DNA of 64,000 nt from DASPHG01 sp963849605 (lineage in GTDB: Bacteria; Actinomycetota; Thermoleophilia; Solirubrobacterales; Thermoleophilaceae). This document shows positions 25,624-33,300 of the stretch, piece after piece. Every line of letters begins with the position of its first letter. Position 1 is the first letter of the stretch. Location: the NCBI GenBank assembly GCA_963849605.1, contig CAWKHX010000015.1:682001-746000 (forward strand). Direction: 5' to 3'. The position numbers and the translations under genes were made by a program. Below the pieces are notes generated by a model. It worked only from the letters and a program-made list of their open reading frames with translations, had not been told where the DNA came from and made no database searches.

Positions 25624-26519
25624 TCCTCCAGACGCTGCTCGATGAGTGCCGCCCGCTCGGCAGCGTCGTTGCTGTCCAGGACGGTCATGTCACCTGGGTC
25701 GGCACGGAGGTAGATCCCGGAGGTTCGCGCGTGGAGGTCGTCGGTGTTAGCCGAGCGCGTCGTCCAGTAGCCGCCGGCGCGATCGGCGCTCTCGAGCTTG
25801 ATCTCGCCGGTCCCCTCGAGTTGGGGAGCGTTTGGATCACGGGGACGTTCGCCATTCCAGAAGTAGAAGATGCCGGCCGGGTCGAAGCGTTCCTTCGACG
25901 CCTCACTCCAGTACCGCGCGGACAGCGTGCCGTCGGCCTGCCATGACCGTCCGGCGAGCTGGAGCGCGCCGGCCCGATCGCGGCTGATCCTCAGAAGCGA
26001 GATCGAAGACGGCTCGAACTCCGTTCTGGCGGTGAGGGACAGCTGCCACCAGTCGCCCTCCACGCGGTTGATCCGGCCTTCCGCGTCGATCGCTTTCCGC
26101 AGCTTCTGATTGATCTGACGCACGACCGCGGGCGTGGTGTCGGGGTCGTACCGGATCGAGGTCAGACCGAGCAGGTCGGTGGGGAGCTTGGCGCCGTTCG
26201 CGTGGAGGATGAACGTGCGCCGGATGCCCAGCGCACCCCCGAAAAGGCCGGCTTCGAAGACGACGTTGTCGCGCGGCGAGGCCTCTCCGGAAGCGGTGTC
26301 AGGCGACGCTCCCTTCGTCGTCCAGTCGTCTTGGGCGAAGACGAACGCGGCGAAATCGACCTCGCGGGTGAGCTCGACGAGCCGGTCGAGGGTCGAGACA
26401 CCCGGGTTGAAGACCGTCATCCACGGGTCGACGTCTGCGATGTCCTCGAGTCCTCGAGTGAGCGCCCGCAGCAGCTTCTCCTGCTGCCCGGACGACCCGA
26501 GAAAGATGCGCGGCTTCAT
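25599..26519 (-). CDS. TIR-like (CAP12/PF10137 type) protein with unrecognised C-terminal domain
   Basis: 306 residues. Residues 3-130 match the predicted nucleotide-binding TIR-like family of CBASS/Pycsar effectors: RIFLGSSGQQEKLLRAL, DFAAFVFAQDDWTT, PRDNVVFEAGLFGGALGIRR and LPTDLLGLTSIRYD. Glu89 in NVVFEAGLF is the expected catalytic residue of TIR NADases. Residues about 155-300 are Trp-rich and beta-like (GDWWQLSLTARTEF, GRSWQADGTLSARYWSEA, GIFYFWNGERPRD, YWTTRSANTDDLHARTSGIY) and match no sensor I can name. No cyclase is adjacent. ATG at 26519 is set by family length. Abortive-infection function is inferred, not shown. Confidence 0.8.
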   Translation of the reverse strand: MKPRIFLGSSGQQEKLLRALTRGLEDIADVDPWMTVFNPGVSTLDRLVELTREVDFAAFVFAQDDWTTKGASPDTASGEASPRDNVVFEAGLFGGALGIRRTFILHANGAKLPTDLLGLTSIRYDPDTTPAVVRQINQKLRKAIDAEGRINRVEGDWWQLSLTARTEFEPSSISLLRISRDRAGALQLAGRSWQADGTLSARYWSEASKERFDPAGIFYFWNGERPRDPNAPQLEGTGEIKLESADRAGGYWTTRSANTDDLHARTSGIYLRADPGDMTVLDSNDAAERAALIEQRLEEWKSLANS

Positions 26520-26558
26520 CGGACGGTCATTATCGCCACGCGTTAGCGTTGGCCGCAA

Positions 26559-27023
26559 ATGGCGATGAGTGAGCGGGCCCTTCTGATCTGTTACGACGGT
26601 TCCGACGACGCCAAGCAGGCAATCGCGCGCGCGGCCCCCCTTTTCCCTGGCCGCACGGCAATCGTCCTCCACGTGTGGGAGCCGCTCAAGGACGCGGCGT
26701 CTGTGCCGCCCTTGCCGGGCCTACACGGGGCGTTGGAGGCGGGCCTTATGGAGATGGATCAGATCGGCGAGGACGTGTCGCGCAGGACAGCCGAGGAGGG
26801 CGCGGAGCTAGCGACTTCGGCCGGGTTCCACGCCGAACCGTCATCGGTTCGCGCACCCGGTCGCGCGTGGCGCAACATCCTGCGGTTCGCTCGGGAACAC
26901 GACGTCGACGCGATCGTGATCGGACGGCGTGGGCTCGGCGGCGCCGAGCGTGCGTTAATCGGGAGCGTCTCGGCGGCTGTCGTCCATCACGCCGATCGAC
27001 CGGTCCTGGTACTTCCGGCCTAG
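26559..27023 (+). CDS. Universal stress protein (UspA family)
   Basis: 154 residues. It opens ALLICYDGSDDAKQAIARAA and closes AIVIGRRGLGGAERALIGSV with HHADRPVLVLPA, the ATP-binding pattern. The start could also be the ATG at 26565 (MSERAL). It is divergent from the TIR-like gene, 39 bases apart, and differs clearly from the family member at 16927, so it is not a recent duplicate. Confidence 0.92.
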   Translation: MAMSERALLICYDGSDDAKQAIARAAPLFPGRTAIVLHVWEPLKDAASVPPLPGLHGALEAGLMEMDQIGEDVSRRTAEEGAELATSAGFHAEPSSVRAPGRAWRNILRFAREHDVDAIVIGRRGLGGAERALIGSVSAAVVHHADRPVLVLPA

Positions 27024-27029
27024 ACGAAG

Positions 27030-27479
27030 TTATTGGCGGCGCGAGATCCGAAAGATGGGGTGCAGCGGCGCAATCCGGCGCAGGTCTTCATCTGGCGAAT
27101 CGGCGCCGACGCCCTGGAAGAACGCGCCGACCTCCCAAGCCCACTTCTTCAGATACGCACGAAGTAGAAGTGGCTTCTCTTCGTCGGGAAGCTCGGTCGC
27201 GGTGAACTCCTCCGTCTTGAGGCCCTTGCGCAAGCGTCCCTCACCACTGACCCGTAGATTGCGCACCCACTGCGTCTGGCCGCGCGGCGCCACGATGTAC
27301 CGCCCGCCCTCGAACTCGAGCGGATTCACCGGCGTGCGCCGCCACTCGCCGCTCTTCCGGCCGCGTACCTCGAGAACGCGGGAGCCCACGAGGCTCACGC
27401 CGAGGCGAGTAAGCCCTGCGACGATCGGGTTGAAGACGTGCTTCGTGAACCACCCGGGGCGCTGGTAGTCGGCCGCCAT
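27030..27479 (-). CDS. Deazaflavin (F420)-dependent nitroreductase family protein
   Basis: 149 residues of the DDN/DUF385 family: VLEVRGRKSGEWRRTPVNPL and GGRYIVAPRGQTQWVRNLRV are the core motifs. Such enzymes use reduced F420, a cofactor common in actinobacteria, to reduce varied substrates. Convergent with the universal stress gene; the ANTAR regulator lies just upstream on the same strand, 6 bases away. Confidence 0.9.
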   Translation of the reverse strand: MAADYQRPGWFTKHVFNPIVAGLTRLGVSLVGSRVLEVRGRKSGEWRRTPVNPLEFEGGRYIVAPRGQTQWVRNLRVSGEGRLRKGLKTEEFTATELPDEEKPLLLRAYLKKWAWEVGAFFQGVGADSPDEDLRRIAPLHPIFRISRRQ

Positions 27480-27485
27480 CGCTTG

Positions 27486-28139
27486 TCAGCCCTGGGGCGG
27501 GGGGCTCGGAGCGTCCTCGGTGTGCATCCCGGAGGGATGCGAGTTCCCGGAGCTCGGCGCGGGCTGCGTCGCGAGCAACAGGTGGCTGGTGGTCACGGCC
27601 TCGGCCACGTCGATCAGCTTGCGGCCCGTTCGCCGGGAGTGTGAGCGCAGCAGCTCGAAGGCCTCCCGCTCGTCGATCCCATGGCGCTCCATCAGGATCC
27701 CCTTGGCACGCTCGGTGAGCGCGCGGCGGCCGAGCGCGCCTTCCAGGCGGTGGAACTCGGCGAAGCGGCGCAGGACGATCTCGACCGCGCCCTGGAGCTC
27801 TTCCGGATCGCTGTGGGTCACATAGGCGAAGACCCCCCGCTTGGCCGCTTCGTTCACGAACTCGGCGTCCTGGGTCTCGAGGATCGCGATCACGGGGCAG
27901 GCGGCCTCCTGGACGATCTGTGAGATCAGGTCGAGCGCGTGCTCTGAGCTTTCCCCCAGGCCGACCAGGGCCACATCGGGCATCGCCTCGGCCGTGGCGG
28001 CCGCGACTTCGGAGACCTCGAGGCTGCGCGCGATCACGTGGTGACCCATCGCGGCCACCAATCCGGTGGTCGTCTTGAGGCGTTCCGTTCGCTCGTTGGC
28101 GATCAGGACGCGAAGCGGATCGGGCGCTTCGGAGCTCAT
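27486..28139 (-). CDS. ANTAR-domain response regulator
   Basis: 217 residues. A degenerate receiver domain covers residues 8-120 (DPLRVLIANERTERLKTTTG, MPDVALVGLGESSEHALDLI; the usual phosphoacceptor Asp is replaced by Gly or lies off position). The ANTAR RNA-binding domain follows at 135-190 (RRALTERAKGILMERHGIDE, EAFELLRSHSRRTGRKLIDV). ANTAR proteins bind twin hairpins in mRNA leaders to block termination. Targets are unknown. Confidence 0.92.
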   Translation of the reverse strand: MSSEAPDPLRVLIANERTERLKTTTGLVAAMGHHVIARSLEVSEVAAATAEAMPDVALVGLGESSEHALDLISQIVQEAACPVIAILETQDAEFVNEAAKRGVFAYVTHSDPEELQGAVEIVLRRFAEFHRLEGALGRRALTERAKGILMERHGIDEREAFELLRSHSRRTGRKLIDVAEAVTTSHLLLATQPAPSSGNSHPSGMHTEDAPSPPPQG

Positions 28140-28320
28140 CAGCGGGGCAGTCGCTACCGGCTCGATTCTAGTCCCATCGGGGGCCTCCGGGAGTGGTACG
28201 CTCGTAGAGCCCGGACCCCAGCATCATGGCCCGTGGCGACCTCGACCTCAACGTCCGGTCGAAAAGCATGCCGCCCCCAGCCCTCGGCCGGCGGTAGACC
28301 CGAGACGTAGGAGGTCATAC

Positions 28321-28764
28321 ATGGAAGCGTTTGTTACGTCGCGCGGCTCTGTGGTGTCCGTGATGGGCGAGGTCGACCTCGCGACGGCGCCAACGCTCGA
28401 GCGGACGCTTCTCGACGTGGCCGAGGACCGGACGGGTGAGGTGATCGTCGACTTGACCGGCTGCAGCTTTCTCGACTCGAGGGGGCTCACGGCCCTGGTC
28501 GCCGCCAGGGCGCGGCTCGAGCGCTCTAACCGACAGCTGGCGCTCGTCCTGTCGAACGCGAGCGTGCTGAAGATCTTCCAGATCACAGGGTTCGACGAGC
28601 TGTTCGCGATCTACCCCTCGCTGGGCGCGGCTGTCGACGGCACCGGCAACGCGATGGCATGGCTAGCTGGCGAGAGCAAGAGTTGGCGGCGCAAGCGCGC
28701 TGCCGTGAGGACAACGAGTCGACGGCACGGGCGCGCACGAGCGGGCCGATCGACGGGCGGATGA
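28321..28764 (+). CDS. STAS-domain anti-sigma factor antagonist
   Basis: 147 residues. Residues 1-105 are a SpoIIAA/RsbV-like STAS domain: VSVMGEVDLATAPTLERTLL and VIVDLTGCSFLDSRGLTALV, with the phosphorylatable Ser in FLDSRG, and FQITGFDELFAIYPSL. GTAGGAGGT precedes the ATG. The last 33 residues (KSWRRKRAAVRTTSRRHGRA) are Arg-rich and overlap the next gene by 106 bases in another frame, so the true stop may be lost to an indel. The antagonist would release a sigma factor by binding an anti-sigma kinase. Confidence 0.85.
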   Translation: MEAFVTSRGSVVSVMGEVDLATAPTLERTLLDVAEDRTGEVIVDLTGCSFLDSRGLTALVAARARLERSNRQLALVLSNASVLKIFQITGFDELFAIYPSLGAAVDGTGNAMAWLAGESKSWRRKRAAVRTTSRRHGRARAGRSTGG

Positions 28765-29021
28765 GGTCCTTCCGGTGCGAGTGCGGCGACGGCGACTGCA
28801 CGTGCGCGATCCGGCTCACGCTCGTGGAATACGAGTCGGTGCGCGCCTACGCGACGCACTTTGCGATCGCCCGCAACCACGAGAACCCCGAGAGCGAGCA
28901 ATTGATCGAGGAGCACGAGCGCTTCGCCGTTGTGGAGACGGTCTCCGGCGAAGAGGTGAAGCTCGCGCGTAGAAGCCACCCGCGGCACTGGCGACGAAGG
29001 GTCTCGGGAGGCCCCACATGA
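28659..29021 (+). CDS. CECGD-motif small protein, Thermoleophilia-type, unknown function
   Basis: 120 residues. The N-terminus MASWREQELAAQARCREDNE and core RSFRCECGDGDCTCAIRLTL, HFAIARNHENPESEQLIEE and ERFAVVETVSGEEVKLARRS resemble a recurrent family I recall from this class, often with CECxxxxC. The Cys cluster could hold a metal. The start at 28659 is favoured by that N-terminus; a later ATG at 28761 overlaps the STAS stop as ATGA and is the alternative. The stop overlaps the next mini-ORF. Confidence 0.7.
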   Translation: MASWREQELAAQARCREDNESTARARTSGPIDGRMRSFRCECGDGDCTCAIRLTLVEYESVRAYATHFAIARNHENPESEQLIEEHERFAVVETVSGEEVKLARRSHPRHWRRRVSGGPT

Positions 29022-29104
29022 ACGAGTCCGAGCGCCAGCAGGTCAGACGTGCCGCGCTCGCGCAACACATCACGAACCACTCCCAGATCGGAGGCAGTAC
29101 ATGA
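29018..29104 (+). CDS. Putative 28-residue coupled mini-ORF
   Basis: ATG at 29018 overlaps the previous stop (ATGA) and its own TGA at 29102-29104 overlaps the next start (ATGA). It encodes MNESERQQVRRAALAQHITN and ends IGGST. GGGAGGCCCC lies upstream as a ribosome site and its own 3' end contains GGAGG for the next gene. It may be a coded peptide or simply a translational bridge. Confidence 0.5.
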   Translation: MNESERQQVRRAALAQHITNHSQIGGST

Positions 29105-29601
29105 AGATCCTGGATGCCCTACGCGAACGCCGCTCTCACGCTGATGCGCCTGGTGAGGAAGCGAGCTCGCCAGACGCGGCGGAGTCTCCATTCCCCGGCT
29201 ACGACAAGCTCGACTACAGGGAGCTCAGCGCGCGGCTCCCCGAGCTCTCGCAAGTCGAGCTAGCCGCAGTCGAGAGCTACGAGCGGTCTCACAAGGAGCG
29301 CAAGAAGGTGCTCGACAAGCTGCGCTACATGCGCTCGAACGAGCCGCTGCCGGGCTACGACGCGCTCAGCCCGGAGCAGATCGCCGAGGGGCTCGCCGGC
29401 GCCGACACACAAACGGTCAAGGCCGTGCGTGACTACGAGCGCAAGTTCGGAGATCGCCCGGAGGTGATGGAAGCGGCGGCGCGCGTCCTTCCGACCGCGA
29501 CGGCCAGCGCCGGAGAGGATCGCGCCCGCGAAGAGCAGAGCACGCGCGTCCGTGAAGGCTACGAGGGTCGAAAGCAAACCCCCGAGGATCGGGAGGCCTA
29601 A
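29101..29601 (+). CDS. Two-repeat helical protein (DUF8129-like), unknown
   Basis: 166 residues. Two homologous about 45-residue repeats start with FPGYDKLDYRELSARLPELS and LPGYDALSPEQIAEGLAGAD and each ends in a YERxxKxR or YERKFGDR element. The rest is charged and helical. The PGYD-L-x(n)-L-x-V-x-YE pattern recurs in actinobacterial proteins, sometimes linked to lipid-droplet or stress proteins, but no function is assigned. GGAGG precedes the start. Confidence 0.7.
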   Translation: MKILDALRERRSHADAPGEEASSPDAAESPFPGYDKLDYRELSARLPELSQVELAAVESYERSHKERKKVLDKLRYMRSNEPLPGYDALSPEQIAEGLAGADTQTVKAVRDYERKFGDRPEVMEAAARVLPTATASAGEDRAREEQSTRVREGYEGRKQTPEDREA

Positions 29602-29618
29602 GGAAAGCCGGCTCGACC

Positions 29619-30536
29619 ATGACCAGCGTCTCGTTGTCCGTCGGTGTGGGCCTGATCTGTGCGCTGTTCTCAGCGCTCGGAACGAATCTCGCCTTCCTCT
29701 TCAAGCACAGGGGGGCGGTCGCCGCTCCCGACGTTCGAATGCGCCATCCGCTGCGCAGCGCGGCCGATCTCTTTCGCTCCAAGTGGTGGAGCATCGGCTG
29801 GGGCGTGGCGGCGGTGGCGTTCGCGCTGCACGTGGCCGCGCTCACCCTCGCCCCGATCTCGATCGGCCAGGCGGTGCTCGCCGGAGGGCTCGTCTTCCTC
29901 GCGGTGCTCGCCGAGCGCTTCTTCGGCTTCGAGCTGCAACGTCGCCAGTGGATCGGGATCGGCGTGGTTGCGGTTTCGCTCAGCTTGCTGACGCTGACCG
30001 GAGGCGGCGGCGGAGAGGCCAACTCCGGCTACTCCCTCGCGGGGATGATCGTCTTCGAGGGGATCGCGGTCGGCGTCGGCCTGCTGCTGGCCCTCTCCCA
30101 CCTGATCGAGCGCATCCCGGCGCAGCGCGGCGTGCTGCTCGGTCTGGCGGCCGGACTCGGGTTCGGGATCTCAGACGTGGCGATAAAGGCGCTCTCCGGG
30201 GACCTCGGCAGCGGGCCGGCCGGCCTCCTCAGCCCCTGGAGCGTCGTCATCGTCACGGCCGCGGTGTTCTCGTTCTACGCCTCGGCTCGCAGCCTCCAGA
30301 TCGGCGACGGCGTCGCGGTGATCGCGGTCACCTCGGTCGCGGCGAACCTGTCCACGATCCTCGCCGGGCTTGCGGTCTTCGGAGACCGACTCGGCAACGA
30401 CCCCTTCGTCGTGGGCGTGCGCGTCGTGGCGTTCGCCCTGATCCTCGTAGGGGCAGCGCTGATCCCAGCGCCCGTTCGCGCCGGCGAAGCGCTCAACGAG
30501 CCAGCCGCGGGAACCCCAACCGCGAGCCCCGCCTGA
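29619..30536 (+). CDS. EamA-like (DMT superfamily) transporter
   Basis: 305 residues, about nine or ten membrane helices (for example GVAAVAFALHVAALTLAPIS, GQAVLAGGLVFLAVLAERFF and GIGVVAVSLSLLTLTG). The layout, with two halves each containing a helix bundle and FGDRLG near the end, fits drug/metabolite transporters. Substrate unknown. It follows the repeat protein by 17 bases on the same strand. Confidence 0.83.
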   Translation: MTSVSLSVGVGLICALFSALGTNLAFLFKHRGAVAAPDVRMRHPLRSAADLFRSKWWSIGWGVAAVAFALHVAALTLAPISIGQAVLAGGLVFLAVLAERFFGFELQRRQWIGIGVVAVSLSLLTLTGGGGGEANSGYSLAGMIVFEGIAVGVGLLLALSHLIERIPAQRGVLLGLAAGLGFGISDVAIKALSGDLGSGPAGLLSPWSVVIVTAAVFSFYASARSLQIGDGVAVIAVTSVAANLSTILAGLAVFGDRLGNDPFVVGVRVVAFALILVGAALIPAPVRAGEALNEPAAGTPTASPA

Positions 30537-30537
30537 G

Positions 30538-31158
30538 CTAACGCCGCTCGAGGCGGTCGCGGATTGCGCGGCGTGCGAGATCGAACGTCTTGCGGTCGCC
30601 CTGAAGCAGATACACGGCGTTGGCATGTCCGAGAGTCGCGTTGAGCTCGAAAGTGAGCTGCTCGATGCTCGCGTCTTCCCCGAGGTCGCCCTGGCGCTTG
30701 GCCGCGTGCAGGCTGGCGGCGATGCGCTCCGCCCACCCGGATTGGAATGCGGTGATCCTGTCGCGTACCGGGCCGGGCCGGGTGTCGAGCTCGGCCGCGA
30801 CGGACGCGAAGAAGCAGCCGCCCGGAAAGACGCCGCGCTCGACGTGCGAGAGGAAGCGCTCGCAGAGCGCCTCGACGCGCGGCAGGCCATCGTCGCGCTC
30901 CATCGCCGGCGCGATCACGTCGGCGTCGAACACCTCCTCGGCGGCGTCGATGGTCGCAAGCTGGAGCTCCTCCTTCGACCCGAAGTGGGCGTAGAGGCCG
31001 CTCTTGCTCATCCCGATGCTTTTGGCGAGGCCCCCGATCGAGAGCCCGTCGATGCCTTCGACTGTTGCCAGGCGGGCTGACGCGTCGAGGATCGCGCGGC
31101 GGCTGCGCTCGCCGTCTGAGCGCCGGCGCCGTTCGGTGGTGGACTGGACTGACATCAC
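30538..31158 (-). CDS. TetR-family repressor of the adjacent MMPL pump
   Basis: 206 residues. The helix-turn-helix is at about 20-65 (ASARLATVEGIDGLSIGGLA, SIGMSKSGLYAHFGSKEELQ). The C-terminal half matches TetR_C-type ligand domains (ERGVFPGGCFFASVAAELDT). It is divergent from the MMPL transporter across 36 bases that contain a 20-base near-palindrome, the standard arrangement of a repressor controlling an exporter and itself. Confidence 0.92.
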   Translation of the reverse strand: MMSVQSTTERRRRSDGERSRRAILDASARLATVEGIDGLSIGGLAKSIGMSKSGLYAHFGSKEELQLATIDAAEEVFDADVIAPAMERDDGLPRVEALCERFLSHVERGVFPGGCFFASVAAELDTRPGPVRDRITAFQSGWAERIAASLHAAKRQGDLGEDASIEQLTFELNATLGHANAVYLLQGDRKTFDLARRAIRDRLERR

Positions 31159-31166
31159 AGATAAGT

Positions 31167-31186
31167 TAGCACGATCGGTCGTACTA
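31167..31186. promoter_or_regulatory. Probable TetR operator between repressor and MMPL gene
   Basis: Half-sites TAGCACGATC and GGTCGTACTA are complementary at 8 of 10 positions. The site lies midway between the start codons at 31158 and 31195, so binding would block both genes. Confidence 0.6.
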
Positions 31187-31194
31187 TCACCGCC

Positions 31195-33300
31195 ATGCTC
31201 CCATCTCAGAAGACCTCAGGCAGGCTCGGGCGTCTTGGCCGCTGGTCGGCCACCCACCGTCGCACGGTCGTGTTGGCCTGGGTTGGCATCGCCGTGTCCC
31301 TCGGCGTGCTCGCGCCGCGCGCCGAGCACGCGCTGTCGGGGGGCGGCTGGCAGGCCGATGGCTCGGAGTCGGTCGAGGCCCGCGGGCTGATCGACCGGCA
31401 CTTCGACGGGCAGGGCAGCTATGCGCTGGCAGTGGTCGTCAGCTCGCGGGCGCACGACGGCGCGAACCCGGCCTTCCGCACGACGATCGACCGGGTGGCC
31501 GGCGTGCTGCGGAGCGACTCGGCCGTCGCAGCGGTGCGGTCGCCCCGGCCCACCCAAACGCCGAACGGACAGGTCGCCGTCGTGTACGGAGGGGCGGGCG
31601 CCGGCACGGCCGACATGGTGCGCGCTGCGGGTCGCCTTCGCGATCGCCTTGAGGCCGCCGCAGGATCGGAAGTTGAGGTATCGCTGACCGGATCCGCGGG
31701 CCTGTGGTCGGAGTTCAACGAGGAGAACAAGGACGCGATGCTGCGGTCCGAGGTGATGTCCTGGCCGGTCACCTTTGTCGTACTCGCCATTGCCTTCGGC
31801 TCACTCGCCGCGGCCGGGATCCCGCTGCTGCTCGCGATCCTCGGGCTCGTCGCCACCGCCGGCGGGCTATGGATCGGAGCGCAACTCACCGGCATCACGA
31901 TCTGGGCGATGAACTTCGCACTCATGTTCGCGCTCGCGGTGGGGATCGACTACGCGCTCTTCGTCGTGGTTCGCTTCCGGGCCGCGCTACGAGCGGGCCT
32001 GCGCCCGGTCGACGCGGTCGCCGAGACGATGGACAGCGCGGGCAAGGCGGTGCTCGTGAGCGGCATCGCCGTGCTGGCCTCGCTGGCCGCCGTCATGGTC
32101 GTGCCGAGCCAGCCGTTCCGCACGAGCGCGGTCGGGATCCTGCTCGCCGTGGGCTTCGTGCTCGCTGCTTCGCTGACCCTGCTGCCGGCACTGCTGTCGC
32201 GCCTCGGGCCTCGCATCGACCGCTTCGCACTGCCCTGGGCCGGAGCTGTGCAGCACCGCAGCGAGGCGTTCGCGCGCTGGGGTCGCCTGATCTGGCGCCG
32301 ACCGCTACTCACCGGCGGACTGGCGCTCGCGGTGCTCGCCCCGCTCGCCGTGACCGGGCTCGGCCTGCACACGGCCATGCCGACGACCGGCGTCCTGCCC
32401 GCCGACACCAGCGCCCGAGCCGGCTACGAGCGGATTCAGGAAGCGTTTGGACCCGGCGCGCCTGCCGAGCTCCAGGTGGTGGCGCCGAGGAGCGACTCCC
32501 CGCAGGTGCTCGCCGCGCTCGAGCACAGCGACGACGTAACGGTCACGGCGCCCCCCGAGCGGCGCGGCGGTTTCGTGCTGACCCGAGCACAGCCCGTCTC
32601 CGCAGGGAGCGACGTCGTCGAGCGGGTGCGATCCACGCTGCCGGACGGGGCGCTCGTCGGCGGTGCGGCCGCCGAAGGGCACGATCTCGAGCGCGCACTC
32701 GCGCACCGGCTTCCGCTCGTTTACGGTCTGATCGTCGTTGTGGGCTTCGCGCTTCTACTCCTGATCGTCCGCGCACCGGTCGCCGCCGCGGTGGCGGTGC
32801 TGATGAACCTGCTCGCCACGGCGGCGGCGTTCGGCGTGGCCAAGCTTGTCTTCCAGGACGGCCATGGGGAGGGCCTGCTCGGCTTCACCTCTCAGGGCTT
32901 CGTCGACGCCTGGGCCCCGATCTTCTTCTTCGCCCTGATCTTCGCGCTGGCGATGGACTACACCGTGTTCCTATTGAGCTCGATCAGGGCCGAGCTCGAG
33001 CGTGCGGGCGATCCCCGCACAGGGCTCGTCGAGGGACTCGCCGGCTCGGGCAGGGTCATCAACGCGGCCGGCGCGGTGATGGTCGTCGTCTTCTTCACCT
33101 TCGCCCTCTCCGGGCCGCTCGCGCCCAAGGAGATGGGTGTGATCCTGGGCGCCGCGGTGCTGCTCGACACGCTGCTCATTCGGCTGCTGCTGCTCCCGGC
33201 CGTGCTGCGCCTGCTCGGCCCGGCCGCGTGGTGGACGCCGCGGCTGCTGGACCGGCTCCCGCAGGGATTCCGACTCCGTCACGTAGCGGTTGAACGATGA
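31195..33300 (+). CDS. MMPL/RND family exporter
   Basis: 701 residues, about 11-12 membrane helices in two similar halves. Diagnostic segments are FALMFALAVGIDYALFVVVR and FALIFALAMDYTVFLLSSIR, each with the proton-relay Asp/Tyr (GIDYALF, AMDYTVF), and the SGxAVLISG-like KAVLVSGIAVLASLAAVMVV. Two extracytoplasmic loops lie after helices 1 and 7. MMPL pumps export lipids or drugs. Controlled by the adjacent TetR repressor; its stop overlaps the next gene as ATGA. Confidence 0.92.
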   Translation: MLPSQKTSGRLGRLGRWSATHRRTVVLAWVGIAVSLGVLAPRAEHALSGGGWQADGSESVEARGLIDRHFDGQGSYALAVVVSSRAHDGANPAFRTTIDRVAGVLRSDSAVAAVRSPRPTQTPNGQVAVVYGGAGAGTADMVRAAGRLRDRLEAAAGSEVEVSLTGSAGLWSEFNEENKDAMLRSEVMSWPVTFVVLAIAFGSLAAAGIPLLLAILGLVATAGGLWIGAQLTGITIWAMNFALMFALAVGIDYALFVVVRFRAALRAGLRPVDAVAETMDSAGKAVLVSGIAVLASLAAVMVVPSQPFRTSAVGILLAVGFVLAASLTLLPALLSRLGPRIDRFALPWAGAVQHRSEAFARWGRLIWRRPLLTGGLALAVLAPLAVTGLGLHTAMPTTGVLPADTSARAGYERIQEAFGPGAPAELQVVAPRSDSPQVLAALEHSDDVTVTAPPERRGGFVLTRAQPVSAGSDVVERVRSTLPDGALVGGAAAEGHDLERALAHRLPLVYGLIVVVGFALLLLIVRAPVAAAVAVLMNLLATAAAFGVAKLVFQDGHGEGLLGFTSQGFVDAWAPIFFFALIFALAMDYTVFLLSSIRAELERAGDPRTGLVEGLAGSGRVINAAGAVMVVVFFTFALSGPLAPKEMGVILGAAVLLDTLLIRLLLLPAVLRLLGPAAWWTPRLLDRLPQGFRLRHVAVER

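Noticed and set aside
24397..26519. Complete CBASS or Pycsar operon
   Set aside because: No cyclase, E1/E2, HORMA or TRIP13-like gene is next to the TIR-like gene; neighbours are LtrA and a universal stress protein.
31704..33293. 529-residue ORF in another frame of the MMPL gene
   Set aside because: Arg-rich shadow; the MMPL frame has all helices and relay motifs.
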